Assembly (NCBI GenBank): GCA_021129895.1
Contig: JAJOKL010000025.1
Coordinates: forward strand, 4,013 to 23,666
DNA length: 19,654 nt
Source: Candidatus Bipolaricaulota bacterium
GTDB lineage: Bacteria > Bipolaricaulota > Bipolaricaulia > Bipolaricaulales > Bipolaricaulaceae
Direction of reading: 5' to 3'
In this document: in pieces, positions 6,331 to 13,616 of the stretch
Layout: the number at the start of each line of letters is the position of its first letter
Numbering within the stretch: the first letter of the stretch is position 1
The notes under the pieces: generated by a model
What the model was told of the DNA's origin: nothing
Databases searched by the model: none
Seen by the model: only the letters and a program-made list of their open reading frames with translations
Translations under genes and position numbers: made by a program

Positions 6331-9282
6331 GTGCTCAAAAAGGTGGATCGGTACCTCTGGCGGGAGCTATGGCCCACGTTCGGGCTGGCTTTGCTAGCGT
6401 TCCTGGTGTTCATCGGGCTGGAGCTGGTGCTGTCGCTGTCCGATGCCCTGTTCGCCCGGGGGGCGGGGGCAGGGGAGGTATTGCGATTGCTCCTGTTTAA
6501 GCTCCCCAGCATGCTGACCTTGGCCATCCCGGCCGGGGTGCTGCTGGCCGTTTTCCTGTCCCTGTCGCGGCTTGCCACCGCCAGGGAATTGCTCGCCTTT
6601 CAGGCGTTGGGCTATCCCCTGCGGCGCATCCTGGTCCCGTTCGTGATGTTCGGGCTTTTGGCAAGCTGCCTTTCGTTCCTGCTCTCGGAGCTGGCGGTGC
6701 CGGCAGCGGAATCCGCCTACCGCCGGGAACTCCTGTCCCTGTTATATCGGGGTCGGGGGGAGATCCCCAGTCCCCAGGAGGACGTGTTCTTCCGGGGGGC
6801 GAAGGGGGAGCTTTATTACGTGTCCCGCTATCAGGGGAACCTGGCTTACGGGATCGTGGTGTATGACCTCTCCGGGGAACTGTATCCCCATCAAGGCCCG
6901 TTCCCGGTGGTGATCACCGCCCAAGAGGGGAGGTTTTCCGGGGACCGGTTGGAGCTCCTGGCGGGGCGGCTGCTGCGCTTTTCCCAGGACGGAAACCTGG
7001 AGGAGATCGTACGGTTCGATTCCCTGGTCCTGACGGTAGGGGAGGAATTGCAGCAGGGGCTCCTGGCGGGGAGAACCCCCAGCGAGATGTCGGTACGCGA
7101 GCTATTGGCGCGGGTTAGGCTGTTTTCCCGCTCCGGGCTGGATCCCCGGAACCTGCTGGTGGAGCTCCACTCCAAGCTGGCGGTGGCGGCGGCGGCGTTG
7201 GTGTTCGCCCTATTTGGAGCACCGTTGGGGGCCTTGCTCGGGCGGCGTGGGCGGGCCGCCGGGGCGGTGGCCGGATTCCTATTGGCCGCGGCCGCCCAGG
7301 GCCTGTTCATCTGGACCCGGACCCTGGCCCGGCGGGGCTTCCTACCCCCATCCCTTGGGGCGTGGCTGCCCCACATCCTCCTGGGAGGATTGGGGTTGTT
7401 GTTGCTGGTGGGGGTGGACCGGTTGCGGATCCGGGGGCTATGGCGGGTGGCGGCGGGGCTGCTCCTGTTCGCCAGCTTGGGGGTGGCTGCCCCACCGCCC
7501 TTCGAGGAACTGTACGCCGATGAGCTGGTGATCCAATCCGGGGCGGAGCTGATCGAAGCCCGAGGGGTGCGGGCCAGAGTTGAAGGGTGGGAGCTTGAAG
7601 CAGTACGCCTGTCAGCGGTGTGGAGCGGGGCGGGGTGGGAGATCACCGCCCAGGGAGCCGAGCTCTCGGGGAAGGAAGCGGGGCTGCGGGCGGACGGGCT
7701 CACGGTGCAGCTAGATGAAACAGGGGACCTGGTAGCGGCCGCCGCCCATGGTTTCTCCGGAAGCTCCACCTTCAGGGGCCCGGAGAAGGAGGAGACTCTG
7801 CTTTTCACCGGGGGCTGGGGGGAGGTGCGGTTTCAAGAGGGGGAGCTGGTGCGGGTGGAGGGGCGGGAGGTGGAGTTCACCACTTGCCCCTGTCTTGAGG
7901 GAGCCCCCTATTCCGTGCGGGCGCGGCGGTTCGTGCTCCTCCCACAGCGGTGGCTGTACGCCGAGGGGGTGGAAGTGCTGGCCTTCGGACGGGTGGTGGG
8001 GTGGTTGCCGGTGTACGCGGCCCGGCTGGGGGAGGAGGCCTCCCCTTTGTTTCCGGAATTGGGCCGCCGCGGGGGATACTGGTTCCTGCGCTGGCACATC
8101 CCCTTCTCCCTGGGGGAAGGCACCTGTGGGGCGGCGGGCCTCACTTGGTTCCCAGGCCGGGGGGACTTGGAGCCGAGCCTGCGCCTGCTGTGGGCCCGGG
8201 TGAGCGCGGAGCTGTCTCGGGAGCGGATCCGCTTGCAGGCCCAGGGGGAAACCTGGGAGGGGAGCCTGTCCTGGCAGCCGGAGCGGTTGCAGCTCACCCT
8301 GTCCGGGACGCTGGGGGACACGGACTGGGGCCTGACCTGGGGGGAGGCCAAGGCCGGGGAGGTCACGTATCGCCGCGCCCCGGAGCTCTCCCTCACCCCT
8401 GGCGAATTCCCCTTGCTTGGGGGGACGCTATCTCTGCGGCTTCTGTGGGGCAGGTATCTGGAGGAGGCGGCCGGCTGGCGCACCCATGTTTCCGCGTCCT
8501 GGAGCCGCGCTTGGGAACTGGGTCGGCTGCGGTTTTCCCTCCCAGTCTCCGGCTCCTTGGACCAGTACCCGGCCGAAGAGCGCGCGGTGCTTTCCCTGTC
8601 CCCCACACTTTCCCTCGGGGGGCTGACCCTGAAGTACTCGGGCCGGCTGCGGGCCGGCCGCTCCCCGTTCGAGTTCGACCGGCAGCCCCCCCAGAGCCGG
8701 CTTTCAGTGTCGCTCTCCGCCAGCGAAGGGGAACTCCGGGGGGGCCTTTCCTTCGGCTGGGACCTGGCCACTGGTAAGCCCCTCCCGGGCCGCTGGCAGC
8801 TCTCCCTGCCCGGCTTGGAGCTAAACACCCGCCTGTCCCTGGCGCCGCTTGCCCCGATCGAGACGGATTTCAGGGCCACCTTCGCCGGGGAGAGGCTCCG
8901 GTTGAGCCTGGCGGGGGGGATCGGGTACGCCCCCCTCCGGGGGAAGGACCTGCTCATCAAGGGGCGGCTGTGGGGGGAGGGTTGGAAGCTCACCGGCGGG
9001 ATCCGCCTGGCCACCTTCCCGTTTGCACTGAAGAGGGTAGCGGCGAACTACGAACTCTCTTGGGGAGAGGCCTGGATGGTGCGGGCCGCAGGCGAATACG
9101 ACTTTTCCGCCGCTCGGTGGCTACAGCTCCGGGCGGGGCTCCTCCGCACCTTCGCCGGATGCCTTCGCGCCGGGGTGGAGGTGTACCTGGTTGGCATCAG
9201 GTTCACCCTGGAGGTGCCGGCCTTTCCCCAAGCCAAAGCCAGGTTCTCTCCCCTGGATGAGGGGCTTAGGCTGGGAGGGTGA
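6331..9282 (+). CDS. LptF/LptG-type permease fused in frame to an LptD-like outer-membrane LPS assembly protein
   Basis: One 983-residue frame carries two parts of the LPS export machine. Residues 1-365 are an LptF/LptG permease: membrane helices near 13-34, 61-80, 100-121, 282-300, 310-328 and 345-361, with a periplasmic beta domain (about 125-270) between helices 3 and 4. Residues 366-387 form a basic-then-hydrophobic segment ending GVAAPPP, like a signal peptide. Residues about 392-515 are an LptA/OstA-like beta-jellyroll. From 516 on the pattern is LptD-like: FTTC, ARRFVLLPQRWLYAEGVEVL, GRVVGWLPVY, ELGRRGGYWFLRWHIPF, then alternating strands to the end, as in a beta-barrel. The GTG at 6331 is the only start that keeps helix 1 whole; no ribosome site precedes it. 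Signal peptidase may cut near 387 to free the barrel, which is inference. The phosphatidyltransferase gene follows 22 nt later. Confidence 0.85.
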   Translation: MLKKVDRYLWRELWPTFGLALLAFLVFIGLELVLSLSDALFARGAGAGEVLRLLLFKLPSMLTLAIPAGVLLAVFLSLSRLATARELLAFQALGYPLRRILVPFVMFGLLASCLSFLLSELAVPAAESAYRRELLSLLYRGRGEIPSPQEDVFFRGAKGELYYVSRYQGNLAYGIVVYDLSGELYPHQGPFPVVITAQEGRFSGDRLELLAGRLLRFSQDGNLEEIVRFDSLVLTVGEELQQGLLAGRTPSEMSVRELLARVRLFSRSGLDPRNLLVELHSKLAVAAAALVFALFGAPLGALLGRRGRAAGAVAGFLLAAAAQGLFIWTRTLARRGFLPPSLGAWLPHILLGGLGLLLLVGVDRLRIRGLWRVAAGLLLFASLGVAAPPPFEELYADELVIQSGAELIEARGVRARVEGWELEAVRLSAVWSGAGWEITAQGAELSGKEAGLRADGLTVQLDETGDLVAAAAHGFSGSSTFRGPEKEETLLFTGGWGEVRFQEGELVRVEGREVEFTTCPCLEGAPYSVRARRFVLLPQRWLYAEGVEVLAFGRVVGWLPVYAARLGEEASPLFPELGRRGGYWFLRWHIPFSLGEGTCGAAGLTWFPGRGDLEPSLRLLWARVSAELSRERIRLQAQGETWEGSLSWQPERLQLTLSGTLGDTDWGLTWGEAKAGEVTYRRAPELSLTPGEFPLLGGTLSLRLLWGRYLEEAAGWRTHVSASWSRAWELGRLRFSLPVSGSLDQYPAEERAVLSLSPTLSLGGLTLKYSGRLRAGRSPFEFDRQPPQSRLSVSLSASEGELRGGLSFGWDLATGKPLPGRWQLSLPGLELNTRLSLAPLAPIETDFRATFAGERLRLSLAGGIGYAPLRGKDLLIKGRLWGEGWKLTGGIRLATFPFALKRVAANYELSWGEAWMVRAAGEYDFSAARWLQLRAGLLRTFAGCLRAGVEVYLVGIRFTLEVPAFPQAKARFSPLDEGLRLGG

Positions 9283-9289
9283 TACCGAT

Positions 9290-9295
9290 TATAAT
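9290..9295 (+). promoter_or_regulatory. Possible -10 box before the phosphatidyltransferase gene
   Basis: A perfect TATAAT ends 9 nt before the ATG at 9305. No good -35 is found 16-18 nt upstream, and a GGAGGT (9296-9301) overlaps the expected start region. It may be a weak extra promoter, or chance. Confidence 0.25.
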
Positions 9296-9304
9296 GGAGG
9301 TGGA

Positions 9305-9847
9305 ATGGACAGGAGGAGGCTTCCCGATCTTCTCACTGCTTGCCGGGCGCTGATTGCTTTGGCCATCTTGGGGCTGATCCCGGCCGGGCCGCAGGCACTG
9401 CGCTCGGTGACCCTGCTGTTGCTCCTGGGCTGGACCACCGACATGCTGGACGGGCGGCTGGCCAGGCGGCTGGATAAGGGGCCCACTTGGATCGGTGAGC
9501 ACGAGTTCCAGTTCGACATGCTGATGGTGCTGGCCTCGGCCATCTACCTGGTGTCGGTGGGCCTGGTGCCCCGGGGGCTGGGGATCGCCTACCTGGCCCT
9601 GGCGGTGCCGCTATCCCTGGCGGTGCACCTGTGGGGGGAGGAGTTCCTCAAGTTCAAGGCGTTCACCATGTTGGTGGCCTTCCCGTGGGTGTTCGCTCCC
9701 TTCATCGTGGCCTACTTCCACGAGCGGCAGGCCGCCTACCTAGGGCTCCTATGGATGGTGGTGGCGCTCCTTTTTGACTGGCGGCGGTTCAGCGGGGTGG
9801 TGGGGGACTTCCTGGCCGGGGCCAAAGCGTTCTTGCGTCGTCCGTGA
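9305..9847 (+). CDS. CDP-alcohol phosphatidyltransferase family protein
   Basis: The 180-residue membrane protein opens MDRRRLPDLLTACRALIALA, as PgsA-type enzymes do, and has about five or six hydrophobic helices. These enzymes move a phosphatidyl group from CDP-diacylglycerol to an alcohol. The family's active-site pattern is D-x2-DG-x2-AR-x8-G-x3-D-x3-D. Here Asp46, Asp49, Gly50, Ala53, Arg54 and Asp71 fit, but the Gly is Ile63 and the third Asp is Glu67. A GGAGG lies 4 nt before the ATG at 9305; earlier in-frame starts fall inside the lptF-lptD frame and lack support. The alcohol substrate cannot be told from sequence (glycerol phosphate, inositol phosphate or another). It converges on ruvB with a gap of only 10 nt and no visible terminator. 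Confidence 0.8.
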   Translation: MDRRRLPDLLTACRALIALAILGLIPAGPQALRSVTLLLLLGWTTDMLDGRLARRLDKGPTWIGEHEFQFDMLMVLASAIYLVSVGLVPRGLGIAYLALAVPLSLAVHLWGEEFLKFKAFTMLVAFPWVFAPFIVAYFHERQAAYLGLLWMVVALLFDWRRFSGVVGDFLAGAKAFLRRP

Positions 9848-9857
9848 CCCGGAGGGG

Positions 9858-10859
9858 CTAAAGCAGGGTGGTGGGCGCGCGGCCCAGGTGCCGGTACGCC
9901 TTCTCGGTGGCCTGTCGACCCTGGGGGGTGCGGCGGATGAATCCCTTGGCGATGAGATAAGGCTCATAGACCTCGGAGATGGTGTCCCGGTCTTCCCCCA
10001 ATGCGGCGGCCAGCGTCTCCAGCCCCACCGGCCCCCCCTCGAACCGGTCGATGATCACCCCGAGGATCTTCCGATCCAGGCCGTCCAGGCCTTCCTCGTC
10101 GATCCCTAGCATCTCCAGCGTCCTCTTGGCCAGTTCACCGTCTATCGCCTTCGCCCCGGCCACCTGGGCCACATCCCGGGCCCGGCGGAGGAGCCGCAGG
10201 GCGATCCTGGGGGTGCCCCGGGCCCGGGCCGCCAGCTCCCATGCCCCCTCATCCGTGACCGTGACCCCGAGTTTAGCCCCGGCCCGGCGGATGATCTCCG
10301 CCAGCTCCTCCGGCCAGTAGAACTCCAGACGGAAGGTGACCTCGAACCGATCTCGCAGGGGGGAGGTGAGCAGCCCCTCCCTCGTGGTGGCCCCGACCAG
10401 GGTGAACGGAGCCAGTTCCAATCGGATGGAGCGGGCGTGCGGCCCTTCCCCCAGCACGATGTCCAGCTTGTAGTCCTCCATGGCCGGGTACAGGACCTCT
10501 TCCACCTGCCGACGAAGCCGGTGGATCTCGTCGATGAAGAACACGTCCCCGGGTGAGAGGCGGGTGAGGATGGAAGCGAGATCACCGGGCCGTTCGATGG
10601 CCGGGCCGCTGGACACCTTGATCGCTACCCCCATCTCCTGGGCGATGATGTGGGCCAGGGTGGTCTTCCCCAGTCCCGGAGGCGACAGCAGCAGCACGTG
10701 ATCCAGCGGTTCCCCCCGTGCTTTGGCGGCTTGGATGTAGATCTTCAGCCGCTCCTTGATGCCCTCCTGTCCCACGAACTCGGTCAGAGTGTGGGGACGC
10801 AGGGAGCGCATGTTCTGTTCGGCCCCCTGAGGCTCAGGTCGCAGAAGTTTTTCCGACAT
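9858..10859 (-). CDS. ruvB: Holliday junction branch-migration ATPase RuvB
   Basis: The 333-residue AAA+ motor drives branch migration of Holliday junctions together with RuvA. Motifs in order: the RPHTLTEFVGQ start (21-31), Walker A SPPGLGKTT (59-67), Walker B FIDEIH (108-113), sensor 1 GATTR (156-160), the arginine finger in SPLRDRF (166-172), and a C-terminal winged-helix DNA-binding domain (GLDRKILGVIIDRF to TPQGRQATEKAYRHLG). Length is normal for the family. I chose the ATG at 10859 (MSEKLLRPEPQ) rather than that at 10868, because a -10-like TAAAAT (10872-10867) overlaps the earlier ATG and ends 7 nt before the chosen one. No Shine-Dalgarno is present, so the mRNA is probably leaderless. 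ruvA and ruvC are not in the window. Confidence 0.95.
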   Translation of the reverse strand: MSEKLLRPEPQGAEQNMRSLRPHTLTEFVGQEGIKERLKIYIQAAKARGEPLDHVLLLSPPGLGKTTLAHIIAQEMGVAIKVSSGPAIERPGDLASILTRLSPGDVFFIDEIHRLRRQVEEVLYPAMEDYKLDIVLGEGPHARSIRLELAPFTLVGATTREGLLTSPLRDRFEVTFRLEFYWPEELAEIIRRAGAKLGVTVTDEGAWELAARARGTPRIALRLLRRARDVAQVAGAKAIDGELAKRTLEMLGIDEEGLDGLDRKILGVIIDRFEGGPVGLETLAAALGEDRDTISEVYEPYLIAKGFIRRTPQGRQATEKAYRHLGRAPTTLL

Positions 10860-10866
10860 CGACGCC

Positions 10867-10896
10867 ATTTTATCCGCGTGCCTCCCGGCCACCCAA
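10867..10896 (-). promoter_or_regulatory. Predicted promoter of ruvB
   Basis: On the minus strand, TTGGGT (10896-10891) and TAAAAT (10872-10867) are 18 nt apart. The -10 box ends 7 nt before the ATG at 10859, the same spacing as at pheS. Confidence 0.5.
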
Positions 10897-10915
10897 TCCA
10901 CGCTGTCCGGCACGG

Positions 10916-10945
10916 TTGGTACTCGACTGGATCGCGATGTAAATT
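10916..10945 (+). promoter_or_regulatory. Predicted promoter of the ferredoxin-AOR pair
   Basis: TTGGTA (10916-10921) and TAAATT (10940-10945) are 18 nt apart. The -10 box ends 10 nt before the ATG at 10956, with no ribosome site between them. It diverges from the ruvB promoter. Confidence 0.45.
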
Positions 10946-10955
10946 GGAATCCGAC

Positions 10956-11196
10956 ATGGCGAAGCGACTCTCTGTGGTGGACGTCGACCGGTGCGTTGAT
11001 TGCCTTTTGTGTGCGTTCGCCTGCGCCCGGCGGTTCGGGGAAGGGGGCCTGGCGCGGTCGGCCATCGCGGTGCGGTCGGTGGGCGGGATGGAGCGGGGGT
11101 TATAGAGGAAAACCCGTGATCTGCCGGCACTGCGGCCTCTGCGCCGGGTTCTGCCCCCACGGGGTGCTGGCCTTCGAGGAGGTAGCTCGTGGATAA
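10956..11196 (+). pseudogene. 2x[4Fe-4S] ferredoxin-like subunit, interrupted by a +1 frameshift
   Basis: From the ATG at 10956 the frame reads MAKRLSVVDVDRCVDCLLCA with a complete CxxCxxCxxxC (Cys13, 16, 19, 23), then stops at TAG 11103-11105. A second frame, offset by +1, carries the other cluster motif, CRHCGLCAGFCPHG, followed by VLAFEEVARG and TAA at 11194-11196. Removing one G from the five-G run at 11095-11099 joins the two into a normal 79-residue, eight-cysteine ferredoxin. The causes could be a sequencing slip in the homopolymer, a real mutation, or a programmed shift; the sequence alone cannot decide. The last 8 nt overlap the AOR-like gene, whose ribosome site lies inside this frame. 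It probably passes electrons to or from that enzyme. Confidence 0.75.
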
Positions 11197-12412
11197 GTAC
11201 CTCGCTCGCGTCCTGTTCATCGACCTCTCCGCGCACCGCTACTGGGTCGAGGAGCGGGGGGAACTCTTCCGGGCCCGGCTCGGGGGGACCGGGGTTGCGG
11301 TCGAGCTCCTGCACGAGCTCTGTCCCGCCGGGGCGGATCCCCTCGCGGCGGAGAATCCAGTGATCTTCGCTGTGGGGCCCCTGTCCGCCCTGTTCCCTCT
11401 GGCCTCCAAGACGGTAGCCCTGTTCAAGTCGCCCCACACCGGGAAGCTGGGGGAGTCCCCCTGCGGCGGCCGCTCGGCGGTGGCCCTGCGCCTGGCGGGC
11501 TACGGGGCGGTGGTGATCATCGGCAAAGGCCGGGTCCCCGTGGCCGATCCCCCCGGATACAGTCGCCTGTACCGCGAGCTCCACGAGCGGGCGGTGCACT
11601 CGGAGCTTTTCCGGAAGTACCACGACCTGGGCACGATGCTCGGGGGCGAGGATCCCGAGGGGTTCCTCCGGCTCATGGACACGGTGGAGCATCTGGGCCT
11701 CGACGCCATGAGCTGCGGGGTGGCCCTCGCCTGGGCCACCGAGGCGTTCGAGCGGGGCCTGATCACCGACCGGGATACCGGGGGGCTCGTCCCCAAATGG
11801 GGTGATTACGGGGTCTACAGGGAGATGGTGTGGCGGATCGCCCAGCGGGATGGGGAGCTCTACGAGCACCTCGCCCGGGGGGTGATGGCGGCCGCGGCCC
11901 GCTACGGGGGAGAGGAGTTCGCCCTGGCATTCGGGGGAAACGAGATGGCCGGCTACCACACCGGCCCCGGGGCCTACCTCACCCACCTCCTGGGGGCGCG
12001 CCACTCCCACCTCGATTCGGCGGGCTACGCCGTGGACCAGGCCGACCTACGGGAGGGAAGGGAGAGGTCGCCAGAGGAGCTCGCCCGTGCCCTCTTCTCC
12101 GAGGAGGCCCGCCGCCAGGTCCTCTCGTCGCTGGTCGTCTGCTTCTTCGCCCGGGGGCTTTACGATCTTGACACGGCCTCCCGGTGTCTCTCCGTCCTCG
12201 GGGAGGGATGGGACGGCGAGGGGCTCCGGACCCTGGGCGAGAAAATCCTGCGGCGCAAGTACGCGTTCAAGCTGCGGGAGGGGTTCGATCCCGTGAGGCT
12301 CCACATCCCGGCCCGCATCGCCGAGACCCCGAGCCCGCACGGGGCGATCGACCCCGGGTACCTGCGGGAGGCGGCCGCCGCCCTGGCAGCCCTCCTCACC
12401 TCCTCAGATTAA
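11189..12412 (+). CDS. Shortened aldehyde:ferredoxin oxidoreductase-like protein
   Basis: The 407-residue protein starts MDKYLARVLFIDLSAHRYWV, the typical opening of the tungsten pterin AOR family, and keeps GPLSALFPLASKTVALFKSP (63-82), HTGKLGE (83-89) and AGYGAVVIIGKG (103-114) of domain 1. It also keeps GLDAMSCGVALAWATEAFERG (170-190, where classical AORs read DTIS-G) and SLVVCFF (314-320), where the last cluster cysteine lies. Classical AORs have about 600 residues. Missing here are the end of domain 1 (the GAVMGSKNLKA-type motif) and the part of domain 2 with the CxxCxxxC cluster ligands. The DNA between 11500 and 11660 has no room for them, so this is not a frameshift. The GTG at 11189 follows GAGGAGGT by 5 nt. 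Catalysis cannot be assumed; it may depend on the adjacent ferredoxin. Confidence 0.75.
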   Translation: MDKYLARVLFIDLSAHRYWVEERGELFRARLGGTGVAVELLHELCPAGADPLAAENPVIFAVGPLSALFPLASKTVALFKSPHTGKLGESPCGGRSAVALRLAGYGAVVIIGKGRVPVADPPGYSRLYRELHERAVHSELFRKYHDLGTMLGGEDPEGFLRLMDTVEHLGLDAMSCGVALAWATEAFERGLITDRDTGGLVPKWGDYGVYREMVWRIAQRDGELYEHLARGVMAAAARYGGEEFALAFGGNEMAGYHTGPGAYLTHLLGARHSHLDSAGYAVDQADLREGRERSPEELARALFSEEARRQVLSSLVVCFFARGLYDLDTASRCLSVLGEGWDGEGLRTLGEKILRRKYAFKLREGFDPVRLHIPARIAETPSPHGAIDPGYLREAAAALAALLTSSD

Positions 12413-12517
12413 CCCCCCAGGGAATAGCCCCCAGAACAAGCAGGGTCGAATCTTGACAAGCAAAAGTAAAGCCCCGCCCCTGTCCGTCCCCAGCCGGGTA
12501 GAAGAAGTCCACCACCC

Positions 12518-13519
12518 TCAAAACTGGGACAAAAAGCGGATGTCGTTCTGATAGAACAGGCGGATGTCCTCGATCCCCCAGCGCAGCATGGCCATCCGCT
12601 CGATCCCCAGCCCGAAGGCGAACCCGGTCACCTCCTCAGGGTCATAGCCCACCTCCGTGAGCACCGCCGGGTCCACCATCCCCGCCCCCATGATCTCCAG
12701 CCACGGCCCGCCCTGGCGGTGGATGTGCACCTGGGCCGAGGGCTCGGTGAACGGGAAGAAATCGGCCGAAAACCGCATCTCGTACCCTGGGCCGAAGAAG
12801 CGACGCACGAACTCCTCGATGATCCACTTCAAATTGGCCATAGTCAGACCCCGCTCCACCCACAGCAGCTCCACCTGGTGGAACACCGGGGAGTGGGTGG
12901 CGTCCGGGGTGTCCCGCCGGTAGCAGCGCCCAGGGCAGATGATCCGCACCGGGGGTTTTCTGGACTTCATCACCCGGATCTGCACCGGGGAGGTGTGGGT
13001 GCGCAGAAGGTGCACATCGTCGATGTAGAAGGAGTCCCACTCATCCCTGGCCGGGTGGTCCTCGGGGATGTTCAGAGCCTCGAAGTTGTGGTAGTCGTCC
13101 TCCACCTCGGGGCCGCTCGCCACGTCGAACCCCATCCTCATGAAGATGTCCTCGATCTCCAGGCGCACCTGGGTCAGGGGATGGAGGTGCCCCAGGGGGC
13201 GCCATCTTCCGGGCAGGGTGAAATCGTAGCGTTCCGCGGCCAGCCGCCTTTCCCGCTCCCGCGCCTCGATCTCCCGGCCCTTCTCCTCCAGAGCCCCGAC
13301 GATCTCCCCCTTCAGGGCGTTCAGGATCCGGCCGGCCTGGGCCCGCTCCTGGGGCGGGAGCTCCTTGAGGGCGGAGAGGAGCCGGGTGAGGTGTCCCTTG
13401 CGGCCCAAAAACTTCACCCTCAGGGCCTCAAGCTCGTCCAGACTAGCTGCCCCCGCAAGCCCCTGCGCCCATGCGACCCGTAGCCTCTCCGCCTCCTCGC
13501 GCAGTTCCTGGAGCGTCAT
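12518..13519 (-). CDS. pheS: Phenylalanyl-tRNA synthetase alpha subunit
   Basis: The 333-residue class II synthetase subunit binds ATP and phenylalanine and charges tRNA-Phe as part of an alpha2-beta2 enzyme. An N-terminal coiled coil (1-95) binds tRNA. Motif 1 lies near HPLTQVRLEIEDIFMRMGF (113-131), motif 2 includes CPGRCYRRD (195-203) and HSPVFHQVE (209-217), and motif 3 includes GFAFGLGIERMAM (299-311). FTEPSAQV (257-264) has Gln where Glu is more usual. Length is normal. pheT, the beta subunit gene, normally follows pheS, but here the next gene is the convergent AOR-like one. The ATG at 13519 has no Shine-Dalgarno; a perfect TATAAT ends 7 nt upstream, so the mRNA is probably leaderless. 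Confidence 0.96.
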   Translation of the reverse strand: MTLQELREEAERLRVAWAQGLAGAASLDELEALRVKFLGRKGHLTRLLSALKELPPQERAQAGRILNALKGEIVGALEEKGREIEARERERRLAAERYDFTLPGRWRPLGHLHPLTQVRLEIEDIFMRMGFDVASGPEVEDDYHNFEALNIPEDHPARDEWDSFYIDDVHLLRTHTSPVQIRVMKSRKPPVRIICPGRCYRRDTPDATHSPVFHQVELLWVERGLTMANLKWIIEEFVRRFFGPGYEMRFSADFFPFTEPSAQVHIHRQGGPWLEIMGAGMVDPAVLTEVGYDPEEVTGFAFGLGIERMAMLRWGIEDIRLFYQNDIRFLSQF

Positions 13520-13526
13520 GGCCAGG

Positions 13527-13556
13527 ATTATATGGGCGGGGAAGCGCTTTTGACAA
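13527..13556 (-). promoter_or_regulatory. Predicted promoter of pheS
   Basis: On the minus strand, TTGTCA (13556-13551) and TATAAT (13532-13527) are 18 nt apart. The -10 box ends 7 nt before the ATG. The -35 box occupies nearly the same bases as the -35 of the divergent aminopeptidase gene. Confidence 0.75.
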
Positions 13557-13578
13557 CGGGGTTAGGCGATCCTAGAAT
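13550..13578 (+). promoter_or_regulatory. Predicted promoter of the aminopeptidase (and perhaps polyamine) unit
   Basis: A perfect TTGACA (13550-13555) and TAGAAT (13573-13578) are separated by 17 nt, the best sigma-70-type match in the window. The start would be near 13585, leaving a leader of about 30 nt. The -35 is shared with pheS on the other strand. Confidence 0.8.
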
Positions 13579-13616
13579 GGCTCAGATTTCCCATCCTAAT
13601 TGGCCGACAAGGGGGC

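Noticed and set aside
7908..9014. Long minus-strand open frame opposite the lptF-lptD gene
   Set aside because: It is a GC-rich shadow, Ser/Arg/Pro-rich, without a ribosome site; the plus frame has clear LptD motifs.
11500..11660. Hidden frameshift explaining the short AOR-like protein
   Set aside because: The frame reads through sensibly with matches to AOR domain 2, and the missing parts would need several hundred bases that are not there.
10784..12010. 408-residue minus-strand frame across ruvB start and AOR
   Set aside because: It covers two promoters and two recognised genes in antisense, and its composition is that of a shadow.
12453..12458. TTGACA in the AOR-pheS gap as a promoter
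   Set aside because: No -10 box follows at 16-18 nt and no plus-strand gene lies downstream to be driven.
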